Source of the DNA: an uncultured Bacteroidota bacterium
GTDB taxonomy: Bacteria; Bacteroidota; Bacteroidia; Flavobacteriales; Flavobacteriaceae
Direction of reading: 5' to 3'
Assembly (NCBI GenBank): GCA_902557655.1
Contig: CACEAZ010000002.1
Span: 1-40,000, forward strand
DNA length: 40,000 nt
Within the stretch, counting starts at the first letter, position 1, and each line of letters starts with the position of its first letter. Below the pieces are notes generated by a model that saw only the letters and a list, made by a program, of their open reading frames with translations, ran no database searches and was not told where the DNA came from. The position numbers and the translations under genes are program-made. Positions 1 through 8,804 of this stretch are shown here, in pieces.

Positions 1-492
1 CCTTCTGGAGATGCTGGAGATGCAAATGGCGATGGTACAAGAGAAGCTCAGGAAGACGAATTTATCGAGTTTGTTAATATAGGTGGAACACTCGATTTAT
101 CTGGTTATACAATTCACGATAATGCGCAAGAAAGACATATTTTTCCGGAAGGAACTGTTATTCCACCAGGCGGGGTATTGGTTTTATTTGGAGGAGGAAG
201 TCCAACAGGGGCTTTTGGAAATGCAATAGTACAAACGGCAACCACTGGATTATTGAATATGAACAATGCAGGCGATTTTGTAACATTATATAACAATAAC
301 GGAGAAGTAGTCCTTACTTTCGATATTGAACCCTTATCAAACAATCCTGATGAATCCTATTCTAGATATCCTGACCTAAATACAGAGCCTGATTCTGAGG
401 GTAATTTATTTTATCAACATGCATCACTTTCTGAATCATTAGGGACTTTATTTTCACCTGGAACTAAGATTGACGGAACTAACTTTAATTAA
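1..492 (+). CDS. Lamin-tail-domain (LTD) protein, C-terminal part
   Basis: The frame is open from the first base, so this is the last 163 residues of a longer protein that begins outside the window. The visible part has an acidic, calcium-site-like run rich in Asp and Gly (GDANGDG), then EDEFIEFVN, LDLSGYTIHD, IPPGGVLVLFGGG and NNAGDFVTLYN. This is the strand pattern of a lamin-tail immunoglobulin-like domain. Bacterial LTDs are usually appended to secreted or surface proteins, often extracellular nucleases or phosphatases. The catalytic part, if any, is not visible. The protein ends shortly after the LTD with no recognisable type IX secretion sorting domain. The stop lies 2 nt before the next gene, a porin, which suggests co-transcription. 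Domain assignment is confident; the overall function is unknown. Confidence 0.75.
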   Translation, partial: PSGDAGDANGDGTREAQEDEFIEFVNIGGTLDLSGYTIHDNAQERHIFPEGTVIPPGGVLVLFGGGSPTGAFGNAIVQTATTGLLNMNNAGDFVTLYNNNGEVVLTFDIEPLSNNPDESYSRYPDLNTEPDSEGNLFYQHASLSESLGTLFSPGTKIDGTNFN

Positions 493-494
493 TC

Positions 495-1802
495 ATGAAT
501 AAGAAAATAATATTTTGCTTATTTAGTCTTTTTTCAATTATTGGTTTTTCTCAGTCCATGCAAATGGAATCATATAATTTTGGAGAAGGGCTTAGGTTTA
601 ACGGAGAATCTGGAAATTCTATTAGACTCACTGGATATGCCCAACCAATGATCGATCTTAAAAACCATACTGATGTTGAAGAAACCTCTTCTTCAGAAAG
701 GTATAGGCTAAGAAGATTGAGACTGAGAATTGACGGAACTTCTAGTAACCAGAGATTTGGATACAGATTTCAAGTTGATTTAAGTGGAACATCTGAAGTT
801 GGAGATAACACAGGAGATTATTTACTTGACGCTTATGTTTCTTATGCTGTCACAAATAGGATTAGTGTATTGTTTGGTCAAAGGGCCACATATACTGATA
901 ACAGAGAGCTTTTTATGAATTCTAATTCTTTACAGTTAGTTGAGAGAAGTAGATTGACCTCTGCTTTTTCATCGATAAGAGAGTTTGGATTATTTGTCAC
1001 TGGAAGATTTAGAATGAATAATGGTTCTTATCTAAGACCATACTTTGCTTTAACAAATGGTGATGGAAGAAATGCCTTTGATAAAGATCTTGGAGGATTA
1101 AAAGTTGGAGGTAGGCTTGATTATTTACCCTTTGGCCTTTTTACCAACCTAGGACAATTTAGACAAATTGATGTAATGCGAGAGCAAACACCAAAGTTTG
1201 TTATTGGAGCGCATTTTAGTCACAATTCAGGTATGAGTAGCAGAAGAGGTAGAGCAAGCGGAGAAATAATTTATCTTAATTCAAATGATGAAGAATCTCT
1301 TCCAGATTACGTGAAGTATGGAGTTGATTTTATGCTAAAGTATAAAGGTTTTTCAGCTATTGGCGAATACATCAAATCAGAAGCCACTGTTCCAGAAGAT
1401 ATTACTCAAAGGATAAGAAACGACGGATCAATTTCAACAGGTTTTTTAGTTGATGGAGTACAAGATATTGATTCGTATGTGCGAGGAAGAATGATGTTAG
1501 GTGAAGCTTATAACTTTCAAATGGGTTATTTATTTAAATCTGGATTTTCTCTTGATACAAGGTACACCCATTTAATTGCGGATCAGTATTCCTTTTTAAA
1601 CAATGCAACTTTTTACAACAGGCCCAATTACTATACTTTGGGGGTAGGTAAGCTAATGTCAAGAAATTATGGTTTTAAAATCCAAGCCTCTGTAACCTAT
1701 GTTGATGGTAGCCTGGGAGTAAATCATGATAATGATACTGCTACCGATGAAGTATTTACTGATGAAATTTTATTTAGACTAATAACAACAATTTCATTTT
1801 GA
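495..1802 (+). CDS. OprO/OprP-like outer-membrane porin
   Basis: This 435-residue protein has a cleavable signal peptide of about 20 residues ending near GFSQ. It continues with alternating amphipathic strands typical of a 16-stranded beta barrel, with recognisable family stretches RYRLRRLRLRIDG, FGYRFQVDLSG, VLFGQRATYTDNR, LTNGDGRNAF and KVGGRLDYLPFG. The C-terminus LITTISF ends in the aromatic residue expected of a BAM substrate. The family (phosphate-selective porin O/P) forms anion-permeable trimers in the outer membrane. Phosphate or polyphosphate selectivity cannot be told from sequence, although the Arg-rich early strands suit an anion channel. It sits 2 nt after the LTD gene, and its stop codon overlaps the TTG start of the carboxypeptidase gene by 3 nt. 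A paralogue lies at 3341-4594. Confidence 0.8.
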   Translation: MNKKIIFCLFSLFSIIGFSQSMQMESYNFGEGLRFNGESGNSIRLTGYAQPMIDLKNHTDVEETSSSERYRLRRLRLRIDGTSSNQRFGYRFQVDLSGTSEVGDNTGDYLLDAYVSYAVTNRISVLFGQRATYTDNRELFMNSNSLQLVERSRLTSAFSSIREFGLFVTGRFRMNNGSYLRPYFALTNGDGRNAFDKDLGGLKVGGRLDYLPFGLFTNLGQFRQIDVMREQTPKFVIGAHFSHNSGMSSRRGRASGEIIYLNSNDEESLPDYVKYGVDFMLKYKGFSAIGEYIKSEATVPEDITQRIRNDGSISTGFLVDGVQDIDSYVRGRMMLGEAYNFQMGYLFKSGFSLDTRYTHLIADQYSFLNNATFYNRPNYYTLGVGKLMSRNYGFKIQASVTYVDGSLGVNHDNDTATDEVFTDEILFRLITTISF

Positions 1803-3334
1803 TCAGAGTTTTTTTTCTAATATTATTTTTATTTAATTCTGAGATAACAATATCTCAGTTAAATCCTCAGTCTAAAAAGGTTACAAACACTTTCTTTCAA
1901 GATTTTGAGGAAATTCAAAATGTAACTCCTGCCTTAAAAAAGAAAAAAGGTTTTACAAACTATGATGAATTAATTACATTTTTAAACAAAATCTCCGAAA
2001 AACATTCTGATAAAGTACAACTAAAATATATCGGCGAATCACAAAAAGGTAAAAGAATCCCGATCCTTTATATAAGCAACAACAACAAATCAAAAAATAA
2101 ACTAAAAGTCTGGTTACAGGGTGGTTTACATGGAGATGAACCTGCTAGCACTGAGTCACTTCTTTATACAGTTTTCATGTTATTAGAGGATGAAAATTAT
2201 TTTCATTTTATTCAAAAATTAGATATTGCAGTGTTACCAATGGCCAACATTGATGGTTTTCTTAAGAATAAACGTAATGCAACAAACGGGTTAGATTTAA
2301 ATCGTGATCATACTAAGTTGATGGCAATAGAAACCCAGGTAATAAAAAAAGAATTTGCAGATTTTGATCCAAATATTGCGTTAGATTTTCATGAGTACAG
2401 ACCATACAGAAAGGATTTTGCTCAACTAAGTTCTTTTGGAATTTCTTCAATGTATGACTTGATGTTTCTTCATTCAGGTAATCTAAATGTGCCAAAAAAT
2501 ATTAGAAATATAGTTGACACTTTATTTGTTAAAAATGCCAAAGTTGAATTAGATGCTTTAGGTTTAACCAATAGGCATTACATGAAATCTGATAAGGTTC
2601 TTGGAGAAATTCAGTTTAGTACAGGATCAAATACGGCAAGATCCAGCTCTAACTTTTTTGCATTGAACAATTCTTATGCAACATTATTTGAAATTAGGGG
2701 AGTTGGTATAGGTAAAACTTCATTTAAAAGAAGAGTAGGTTCAGGATTCTCTGTAGCAACATCGTTTTTACAAACTGCATATGACAATAATGATTTTCTT
2801 AAATATCAATTAGACTTAGCAAATAATCATTCAGAAAATATCGTTGTTAAATCTGAGAGAAGTATCTATAAGGATACAATTTATGCTATTGATCTTGAGA
2901 GCAATAAAATAATTATGCTTCCCACTACCATGCGCGACGCAAAGAGATCTAAACCAGTTTTATCAAGATCAAGACCTGATTTCTATGCTTTAAAATCTGA
3001 TAATGTTAATGTTATCAATAAAATAGAGAATCTTGGCATAAAAAAAATTGATATTAATTCTGATACAATAATCCGGGCAGAAAAATATTTAGTCGTAAAT
3101 TTTAAAAATGACTTTAAACCATATGAAAAGATGAAAATGCAAGAGGTTAAGACAAAGATTATTGATGATAACATTAAATTTGGGAAAGGCGATGTCTTGA
3201 TCCCACTAAATCAAAAAAAATCTAATTTAATTGTTGAATTAATGGAGCCTGAAGCACCAAATAGTTTTGTTTCATTCGGAATTATGAAAACCAACAAAGA
3301 AGATATATTAACAGTTTACAGAATAAATAATTAA
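1799..3334 (+). CDS. Secreted M14-family zinc carboxypeptidase
   Basis: This 511-residue protein starts at TTG, overlapping the preceding stop; that start is chosen because it gives a complete signal peptide (IRVFFLILFLFN, cleavage near ISQ). The M14 fold is supported by the zinc ligands HGDE (H111, E114) and H198 in LDFHEYRP, the substrate-binding pair N168-R169 in LDLNRDHTK, and the probable catalytic base E298 in LFEIRGVG. After the catalytic domain (roughly residues 50-330) comes an uncharacterised beta-rich tail to the C-terminus. M14 enzymes remove C-terminal residues from peptides or trim peptidoglycan stems. This one probably acts in the periplasm or outside the cell. Its place between two paralogous porins suggests that the enzyme releases a product which the porins admit. 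Confidence is high for family, low for substrate. Confidence 0.85.
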   Translation: MIRVFFLILFLFNSEITISQLNPQSKKVTNTFFQDFEEIQNVTPALKKKKGFTNYDELITFLNKISEKHSDKVQLKYIGESQKGKRIPILYISNNNKSKNKLKVWLQGGLHGDEPASTESLLYTVFMLLEDENYFHFIQKLDIAVLPMANIDGFLKNKRNATNGLDLNRDHTKLMAIETQVIKKEFADFDPNIALDFHEYRPYRKDFAQLSSFGISSMYDLMFLHSGNLNVPKNIRNIVDTLFVKNAKVELDALGLTNRHYMKSDKVLGEIQFSTGSNTARSSSNFFALNNSYATLFEIRGVGIGKTSFKRRVGSGFSVATSFLQTAYDNNDFLKYQLDLANNHSENIVVKSERSIYKDTIYAIDLESNKIIMLPTTMRDAKRSKPVLSRSRPDFYALKSDNVNVINKIENLGIKKIDINSDTIIRAEKYLVVNFKNDFKPYEKMKMQEVKTKIIDDNIKFGKGDVLIPLNQKKSNLIVELMEPEAPNSFVSFGIMKTNKEDILTVYRINN

Positions 3335-3340
3335 AATATT

Positions 3341-4594
3341 ATGAAAAACAATGTAATAACATTCCTGCTGATATTTGTCAGTTTAAACAGTTTCTCTCAG
3401 TTAGAGGAAAAAAACAATGCTGAGTATGACTTTGGAAACGGAATTAACTTTTCTTTTAACGAAGGCAAGTACCAATTCAATATTTATGGCTTTATAAAGC
3501 CAACATACATATATTCGGACGAAAAAAGATTTAATTCTGAAGGTCAATATTCTGATGTTTATAGGCAATTTAATAGCCAAAATTCAAACCTGTATTTTAG
3601 TGGGAAAGCAATTGATGAAAAATTAAGTTTTACCATTCAAATGGATTACAGCTCAACAGATCCATTAGTGGAAGCATTTATCGGCTACCATATTAATGAA
3701 AAAACAGCATTGTATTTTGGTCAGATGCAGGTTAGTCATAACAACCTAGAAATGGTTCATAATGAAGACGAGTTAAGGTTTACAAACAGAGGAATGATCA
3801 GTCAGATGTATTCTGAGAATGGTGAAGAATTTGGATTATTCTTGGAATCTAGTTTTGGAAATTCTTTTATAATTGAACCAAAACTTGCAATTACATCTGG
3901 GGATGGAAGAAATTCTTTTGGGGATGATTCTAGAGATTCGGACAAGGGTGGTGTTAAGTTGGGTTCTAGAATTAATTTTTATCCATTTGGGCATTTTGCA
4001 CCAGGAAATCAATTGACTACTGTAGATTTAGAAGGTGAAGAAAAGTTAAAAGCTCAGTTAGGTTTTGCTTTCTCAAAGAACTTCGGTGCAAGTAACTTAG
4101 TTGGAGATGGTCATGGGGATTTTATATTATATGATGGTATTGGAAATGAGCAATATCCAGATTATTCACAACTATTTTTTGATCTAAACCTTAAATACAG
4201 AGGTTTTTCTTTTGTTTTTGAGTATGCAGATGCCACTGCCTCTGCTTTAGAATATATTTTCACTGACCCTAATGGTTTTAACATCTTAAACCCTACTCAA
4301 ATTAGCGAGTATTTAATTTTAGGAGACAGTCAAGGAATACAATTTGGTTATTTTACCAAAAATGGATTAAGCTTTGATTTTATATACGAACAATTTAACC
4401 CTGAATTTGATTCAAATTTAAATTCAATTCTAAGAGAATCGACCAATTTAGGTATTGGAGTTTCTAAATACATAGTTGGAAATAAGCTTAAATTACAAGC
4501 AAGTGCTTTCAAAACAAATTATAAAAACAGTGTTGCGGGTCTAGACGATGATGAATTTATGTCAGCAGCATTTTTGGTTCAGATAGCCTTTTAA
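3341..4594 (+). CDS. OprO/OprP-like outer-membrane porin (second copy)
   Basis: This 417-residue protein has a signal peptide (VITFLLIFVSLNSFSQ) and the same strand layout as the porin at 495-1802. Shared landmarks are YDFGNGINFSFNEGKY near the N-terminus, ALYFGQMQV, EEFGLFLESSFG, ITSGDGRNSFGDD, GGVKLGSRINFYPFG and a C-terminal aromatic ending (LVQIAF). The parallel landmarks indicate a diverged duplication. Extracellular loops are more acidic than in the first copy, so the pore may select a different solute. It begins 6 nt after the carboxypeptidase stop and is probably in the same transcript. The barrel-porin call is strong; the substrate is unknown. Confidence 0.75.
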   Translation: MKNNVITFLLIFVSLNSFSQLEEKNNAEYDFGNGINFSFNEGKYQFNIYGFIKPTYIYSDEKRFNSEGQYSDVYRQFNSQNSNLYFSGKAIDEKLSFTIQMDYSSTDPLVEAFIGYHINEKTALYFGQMQVSHNNLEMVHNEDELRFTNRGMISQMYSENGEEFGLFLESSFGNSFIIEPKLAITSGDGRNSFGDDSRDSDKGGVKLGSRINFYPFGHFAPGNQLTTVDLEGEEKLKAQLGFAFSKNFGASNLVGDGHGDFILYDGIGNEQYPDYSQLFFDLNLKYRGFSFVFEYADATASALEYIFTDPNGFNILNPTQISEYLILGDSQGIQFGYFTKNGLSFDFIYEQFNPEFDSNLNSILRESTNLGIGVSKYIVGNKLKLQASAFKTNYKNSVAGLDDDEFMSAAFLVQIAF

Positions 4595-4606
4595 TAAAAA
4601 ATTAGT

Positions 4607-4614
4607 TAGTTTCG
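4607..4614 (+). promoter_or_regulatory. Possible -7 element (TAGTTTCG)
   Basis: A TAnnTTTG-like octamer with one deviation (C before the final G) lies 15 nt before the start of the 230-residue secreted protein. No TTG sits at the expected -33 distance. Tentative. Confidence 0.3.
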
Positions 4615-4628
4615 CAAAAAATAATTTC

Positions 4629-5321
4629 ATGAAAAACATCATAACTACTCTAGCATTATTAATTTCTATTAGTGCTTTTTCACAGTCAAATCAAGAATTA
4701 CTCTCTCATTATCAAAAATATTATAAACAGATGCAGTCTCAATCCGACATTCAGGGAGTAATAAATGCATTAACTCATTTGAATATTCTCAGTCCAAATC
4801 AAGCGCGTACAGATACTTTAGCTACATTATATATGAATGAGGGTCGACATGTAGAGGCGCTCAATACAATTGGAATTGAAAAAAATGAAGCTGATTCTGA
4901 TTTAGCTGTTCAGGTAAAGGCCTTTTCTCTTAAGGCTATTAATGATATTGATCAATCCTTAATCCATTACGAAGAATTATTTAAAAGAAAGCCTAATCCT
5001 TTTATAGCTTATGAACTTGCTGAAATGAAGATTAGAAAAGGGGACTTATTGGGCGCAACCAGTAATATAACTTTTGGAATTGCCAATTCAAGCGGTGATA
5101 TTGTCAGAAATTATTACGAAACCCAACAGCCTTATTCTGTTCCTATGAAAGCTGCATTTATTTATTTAAAAGGCCTTGTTAAGATTAATGAAGACAGAGA
5201 AAACAACATTGATGAAACTATAGGAATTATGGAAGAAGCGTTGGCTGTTGCACCTAATTTTAATATGGCTAAAATTAGTATTGATGCATTAACTGCACAA
5301 AAAAATACTAAAGTGGAGTAA
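4629..5321 (+). CDS. Secreted TPR-like helical repeat protein
   Basis: This 230-residue protein has a clear signal peptide (TTLALLISISAFSQS). The rest is alpha-helical, with repeat-like motifs such as LATLYMNEGRHVEALNTIG, AYELAEMKIRKGDLLGATSN and GIMEEALAVAPNFNMAKI, which fit degenerate tetratricopeptide repeats. Such proteins usually act as periplasmic protein-protein scaffolds. It follows the porin by 34 nt and may be co-transcribed or have its own weak promoter at 4607-4614. The 3' end overlaps the convergent lipoprotein gene by 14 nt. No specific function can be assigned. Confidence 0.65.
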   Translation: MKNIITTLALLISISAFSQSNQELLSHYQKYYKQMQSQSDIQGVINALTHLNILSPNQARTDTLATLYMNEGRHVEALNTIGIEKNEADSDLAVQVKAFSLKAINDIDQSLIHYEELFKRKPNPFIAYELAEMKIRKGDLLGATSNITFGIANSSGDIVRNYYETQQPYSVPMKAAFIYLKGLVKINEDRENNIDETIGIMEEALAVAPNFNMAKISIDALTAQKNTKVE

Positions 5322-5799
5322 TTTCTTGCTTTTCAATCAATTTATCTATTTGAAAATTTAGATTAGAAAACGAATTATTAATTTTTTTTACCATTTTAAT
5401 CTTCTCAACATTTTCAACTGTAAAATTTGATATCATAGACTCAAATTTTAAAAAATCGGTTTCAATAACGGTAAGTCTGGAATATATTTCCGGTTTATTA
5501 ATCGATTCAGGTATAGTTTTTTTTAGTTCTGAAAAATATTTCACCATATAGTTTTTATTGTCTATAAGCAAACTGTAGTCACTGGAATTAAATTGATTTA
5601 TATATTCAGACAATTCATTATAATTATTCCATTTCTCTAAGATTAAATCATTACTACTTTGATAAATTTCAGAGAACTCTAGTTTAGTAAAATTAATCTC
5701 TTTTTCCTTACTTAGGGATTGAGTTTTTTCTTTGATGTCTTGATTACAGCAAACAATAATGAAGCAGGAAAAAATTAGATAACTAGTTAGCTTTTTCAA
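5308..5799 (-). CDS. Small helical lipoprotein of unknown function
   Basis: This 163-residue protein has a lipoprotein signal (SYLIFSCFIIVCC, acylation at the Cys pair), followed by a Lys/Glu/Asn-rich helical region (SNDLILEKWNNYNELSEYINQF, FLKFESMISNFTVENVEK). I do not recognise the family. The start overlaps the last 17 nt of the upstream membrane-protein gene in another frame, which indicates translational coupling. The end overlaps the opposing gene by 14 nt. Confidence 0.6.
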   Translation of the reverse strand: MKKLTSYLIFSCFIIVCCNQDIKEKTQSLSKEKEINFTKLEFSEIYQSSNDLILEKWNNYNELSEYINQFNSSDYSLLIDNKNYMVKYFSELKKTIPESINKPEIYSRLTVIETDFLKFESMISNFTVENVEKIKMVKKINNSFSNLNFQIDKLIEKQEITPL

Positions 5800-6502
5800 T
5801 TTTTTTCGGTTTTCCTAATATATATACCAGGAGGATTAGAATAAAAACAAAAAGTTCCCACCAATATAAGTAAATGGGCCATTCACCAATTACCATAGGA
5901 TTATCAACCGCAGGAGGCTGGTTTACATACATATAATTTGATCCTAGAGTATTGTTAATTTGAATTAGAATCAGCATTAAAATATTTAATGCAAAATATG
6001 TTTTTAACCATGAGAATTTAGAAAGTTTCATTCCTAGGTTGTTTCTCAAGTAGATTGGAAATGCAATTATCATTGCATGCTTAAAAAAGAATTGAAAATA
6101 AAAATAATCATATCCTCCATAATCATCCAGTAAAGGAGTGAAAATTGCCTGAGCTCCTCCGATAATACCGCAGTAAAATAGAAATTCAAATAAGAATTGT
6201 CTTTTGTTTTTAGGTATAAACATGATAAAACAACAGATAAGACCACTAATTGAGCATAAATGAACAGGTAATTCTTTACTTATTTCCCATTTTCCCAATA
6301 TTATTAACAAAGAATGATTAGTAATAAAGAGAATGATCATTGAAACTGACAACAACTTAGCATAAAGCTCTTTTTTATCGTTTGAAATTTTTTTACCGAC
6401 AAACAGAATTATAAAAATTAAAAGAATACAAAATAAAACAGTTATAGACCAGTTATTTGAAAGAAAATCAATTGAATATTTATTAATATCAGGGTTATCC
6501 AT
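5783..6502 (-). CDS. TIGR02206 (YwaF-like) integral membrane protein
   Basis: This 239-residue protein has about seven hydrophobic segments. The conserved core reads ELPVHLCSISGLICCFIMF, then FEFLFYCGIIGGAQAIFTP, an HA-containing helix, then MYVNQPPAVDNP and WPIYLYWWELFVF. The His-Leu-Cys motif after an amphipathic entry and the GGAQAI helix are hallmarks of the TIGR02206/YwaF family, whose biochemical role is unknown. It lies downstream of tRNA-Phe and is separated from it by a terminator, so it is likely transcribed separately, together with the lipoprotein gene that overlaps its end. Confidence 0.75.
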   Translation of the reverse strand: MDNPDINKYSIDFLSNNWSITVLFCILLIFIILFVGKKISNDKKELYAKLLSVSMIILFITNHSLLIILGKWEISKELPVHLCSISGLICCFIMFIPKNKRQFLFEFLFYCGIIGGAQAIFTPLLDDYGGYDYFYFQFFFKHAMIIAFPIYLRNNLGMKLSKFSWLKTYFALNILMLILIQINNTLGSNYMYVNQPPAVDNPMVIGEWPIYLYWWELFVFILILLVYILGKPKKIEKAN

Positions 6503-6563
6503 GAAAATGCATATGCTTTGATGGTAAATATAATAAAATTAAAGTAAGGTGTTTTAAAATACA

Positions 6564-6589
6564 AAAGCCCTCAATAATTTGAGGGCTTT
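6564..6589 (-). terminator. Rho-independent terminator of tRNA-Phe
   Basis: An 11-bp perfect stem (6564-6574 with 6579-6589, core GCCCTCAA/TTGAGGGC) closes a 4-nt loop. Read on the minus strand it starts 3 nt after the mature tRNA end and is followed by a T-rich stretch. The hairpin is nearly symmetrical, so it could also work on the plus strand. Confidence 0.85.
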
Positions 6590-6592
6590 GTG

Positions 6593-6665
<73 letters not shown>

Positions 6666-6756
6666 TTTAGAGCGCGTCAAAGATAGATTCAATTTTGTTA
6701 TTCCCAAAATTATTTTGTAAAAATGCTTTTGTAAATTTGGTAACTTATACTTTGTA

Positions 6757-7491
6757 ATGAATTTAGTGATAGATATTGGTAATAATTATTTCAAGCTTGC
6801 TGTTTTTGGTAATGAAACACTAATGTATAGTAAATCTGGTAAAAGCTCAGTTTTAGAAGAAATTATTCCTAGATTAATTGAGGATTTCCCAAAAATTAAA
6901 TTTTCATTAATCTCTAATGTTTCAAATGTTTCAGATTCCACAATCAAAAAAATCTTGTGGAGTAAAGAAATCAAAATTTTTGATTTTGCATCCTCCTTAA
7001 AGCTTCCTTTTACTGTTAAATACAAGACAATAGAAACGTTAGGAAATGATCGATTAGCATTAGTTGCTGCGGCAGTTAAACTTTATCCCAATTCAAATAA
7101 CTTGATCATTGATGCAGGAACATGTTTAACTGCTGATTTTATAAGTGACAAAAATATTTATTTTGGGGGTATGATCTCACCTGGAATTGAAATGAGATAC
7201 AAATCACTAAAAAATTACACGGCAAAATTGCCAAAACTAAAAAAGTCTAATAATTTTAAATTTCCAGCAGATTCAACAACCGGTTCAATGCACGCAGGAG
7301 TGATTGGAGGAGTATTAAATGAAATCTCTGGATTTATTGAGCAATTAATTAATAAATACAAAAACGTAAATATCATATTAACCGGAGGTGACGCTGAATT
7401 TTTGTCAAAGACATTAAAAATCACCATATTTGCGAATCAAAATTTTATTTTAGAAGGATTAAATTCAATTCTAAATCTAAACAAGCACTAA
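6757..7491 (+). CDS. coaX: Type III pantothenate kinase
   Basis: CoaX phosphorylates pantothenate with ATP, the first step of coenzyme A synthesis, in the cytoplasm. The 244-residue length fits the family. The N-terminal phosphate-binding motif DIGNNYFK (D6-K13) belongs to the ASKHA fold. GNDRL (96-100) carries the conserved Asp-Arg, DAGTCLTADF (119-128) is the second nucleotide-binding motif, and GGMISPGIEMR (137-147) and ILTGGDAEF near the C-terminus are also typical. It leads a run of genes at 1-3 nt spacing (outer-membrane barrel, TPR protein, lptC). This block is common next to coaX in Flavobacteria, so the operon is probably about the envelope, with coaX at its head. Confidence 0.95.
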   Translation: MNLVIDIGNNYFKLAVFGNETLMYSKSGKSSVLEEIIPRLIEDFPKIKFSLISNVSNVSDSTIKKILWSKEIKIFDFASSLKLPFTVKYKTIETLGNDRLALVAAAVKLYPNSNNLIIDAGTCLTADFISDKNIYFGGMISPGIEMRYKSLKNYTAKLPKLKKSNNFKFPADSTTGSMHAGVIGGVLNEISGFIEQLINKYKNVNIILTGGDAEFLSKTLKITIFANQNFILEGLNSILNLNKH

Positions 7492-8802
7492 TTGAAGAAA
7501 ATATATATAATACTGATAGCTGCCTTTTTTGTGTGCTCATCATCTAACTCTCAGAATAGCACATCTTCGCCTTATTCATTTTATGGAATTGGTTCTCTAA
7601 ATTTCAAAGGAACCGCTGAGAACAGAGCAATGGGAAGAATAAGTGTATACAACGATAGCATACACATGAATTTTAGAAATCCAGCATCCTATACAGGTAA
7701 GAATATGTTTTCATTTAATAATGAAGGCAGACTTGTTAAGTTTACGGTTGGATTGGGTCATTCAGAAACAGACCTTAGTACTTCTAATAATTCATCTGAA
7801 GCTACCAATACAAGTTTTGATTATTTGGGATTAAATATTCCAATGGGAAAATTTGGAATGGGCTTTGGATTAATACCTCATTCCTCCGTTGGATATAAGC
7901 TGCAATCCTCAAATCAAGAGGATTTAATTCAATATAAGTACTCTGGAAGTGGGGGGTTAAATAAAGCTTTTCTAGGGTTTGCATTTCAGATTAATGATAA
8001 TATTTCTATTGGATTTGATTCTAGATATAATTTTGGAAATATAGAAAATACAGCTCTTGAATTTTTATATGATGAAGAATCTGAACCATTAGATTATCAA
8101 GCGAGAGAAGTAAATAGATCTGACTTAAGTGGTTTAAATTTTAATTTTGGACTAATCTATAAAGGCAAGATCAGTAGTAGTTTAGATTTACACAGTTCAT
8201 TTTATTATTCTCCTGAATATAATCTTAGCTCAAGAAATAACAGGGTTTTTGCGTCTGTTGTAATAAATTCCAATAGCGGTTTAGAATTTCCTATCAATGA
8301 GATCACAGTAGACTTAGAATCAGTTGGTTTGGCCAAAACAGACTTAACTATGCCGTCTAAGACAAATATTGGGTTAGGTGTTGGAAGAGAAAAAAAGTGG
8401 TTTATTGGGGCTGAATATACTTTTTTGAGCAGTAGTGTGTTTTCAAATGATTTGATAAATATTGATAATTCTAGTTTTGAGGATTCGTCAATAATTTCTA
8501 TAGGAGGTTTTTATATCCCTGACTATTCTTCCTTTAGTAGTTTCTTTAAACGTCTTGTATATCGTGCAGGGTTATACTCAGAAAAGACGGGATTAAACAT
8601 TAATGGACAATCGATTAATGAATTTGGCATATCATTTGGATTAGGTGTACCATCTGGTGGTTTATTTTCAAATATTAACACAACAGTAGAGCTTGGAAAA
8701 AGAGGAACCACAGATGCCAATTTAGTTGAAGAAAATTTTGTCAATTTTCAGATAAGTTTATCTCTTAATGATAGATGGTTTATCAAGAGAAAATATAATT
8801 AA
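7492..8802 (+). CDS. Putative outer-membrane beta-barrel protein
   Basis: This 436-residue protein starts at TTG immediately after the coaX stop. That start gives an intact signal peptide (KKIYIILIAAFFVCSSSNSQN). The mature N-terminus SSPYSFYGIGSL, followed by RAMGRISVYNDS and NFRNPASY, is a signature of a large group of Bacteroidota outer-membrane barrels distantly like FadL/OmpP1. Many short amphipathic strands follow and the protein ends with a basic tail (RWFIKRKYN). The solute or role is unknown. Conserved placement between coaX and lptC links it loosely to envelope assembly. Confidence 0.7.
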   Translation: MKKIYIILIAAFFVCSSSNSQNSTSSPYSFYGIGSLNFKGTAENRAMGRISVYNDSIHMNFRNPASYTGKNMFSFNNEGRLVKFTVGLGHSETDLSTSNNSSEATNTSFDYLGLNIPMGKFGMGFGLIPHSSVGYKLQSSNQEDLIQYKYSGSGGLNKAFLGFAFQINDNISIGFDSRYNFGNIENTALEFLYDEESEPLDYQAREVNRSDLSGLNFNFGLIYKGKISSSLDLHSSFYYSPEYNLSSRNNRVFASVVINSNSGLEFPINEITVDLESVGLAKTDLTMPSKTNIGLGVGREKKWFIGAEYTFLSSSVFSNDLINIDNSSFEDSSIISIGGFYIPDYSSFSSFFKRLVYRAGLYSEKTGLNINGQSINEFGISFGLGVPSGGLFSNINTTVELGKRGTTDANLVEENFVNFQISLSLNDRWFIKRKYN

Positions 8803-8804
8803 TT

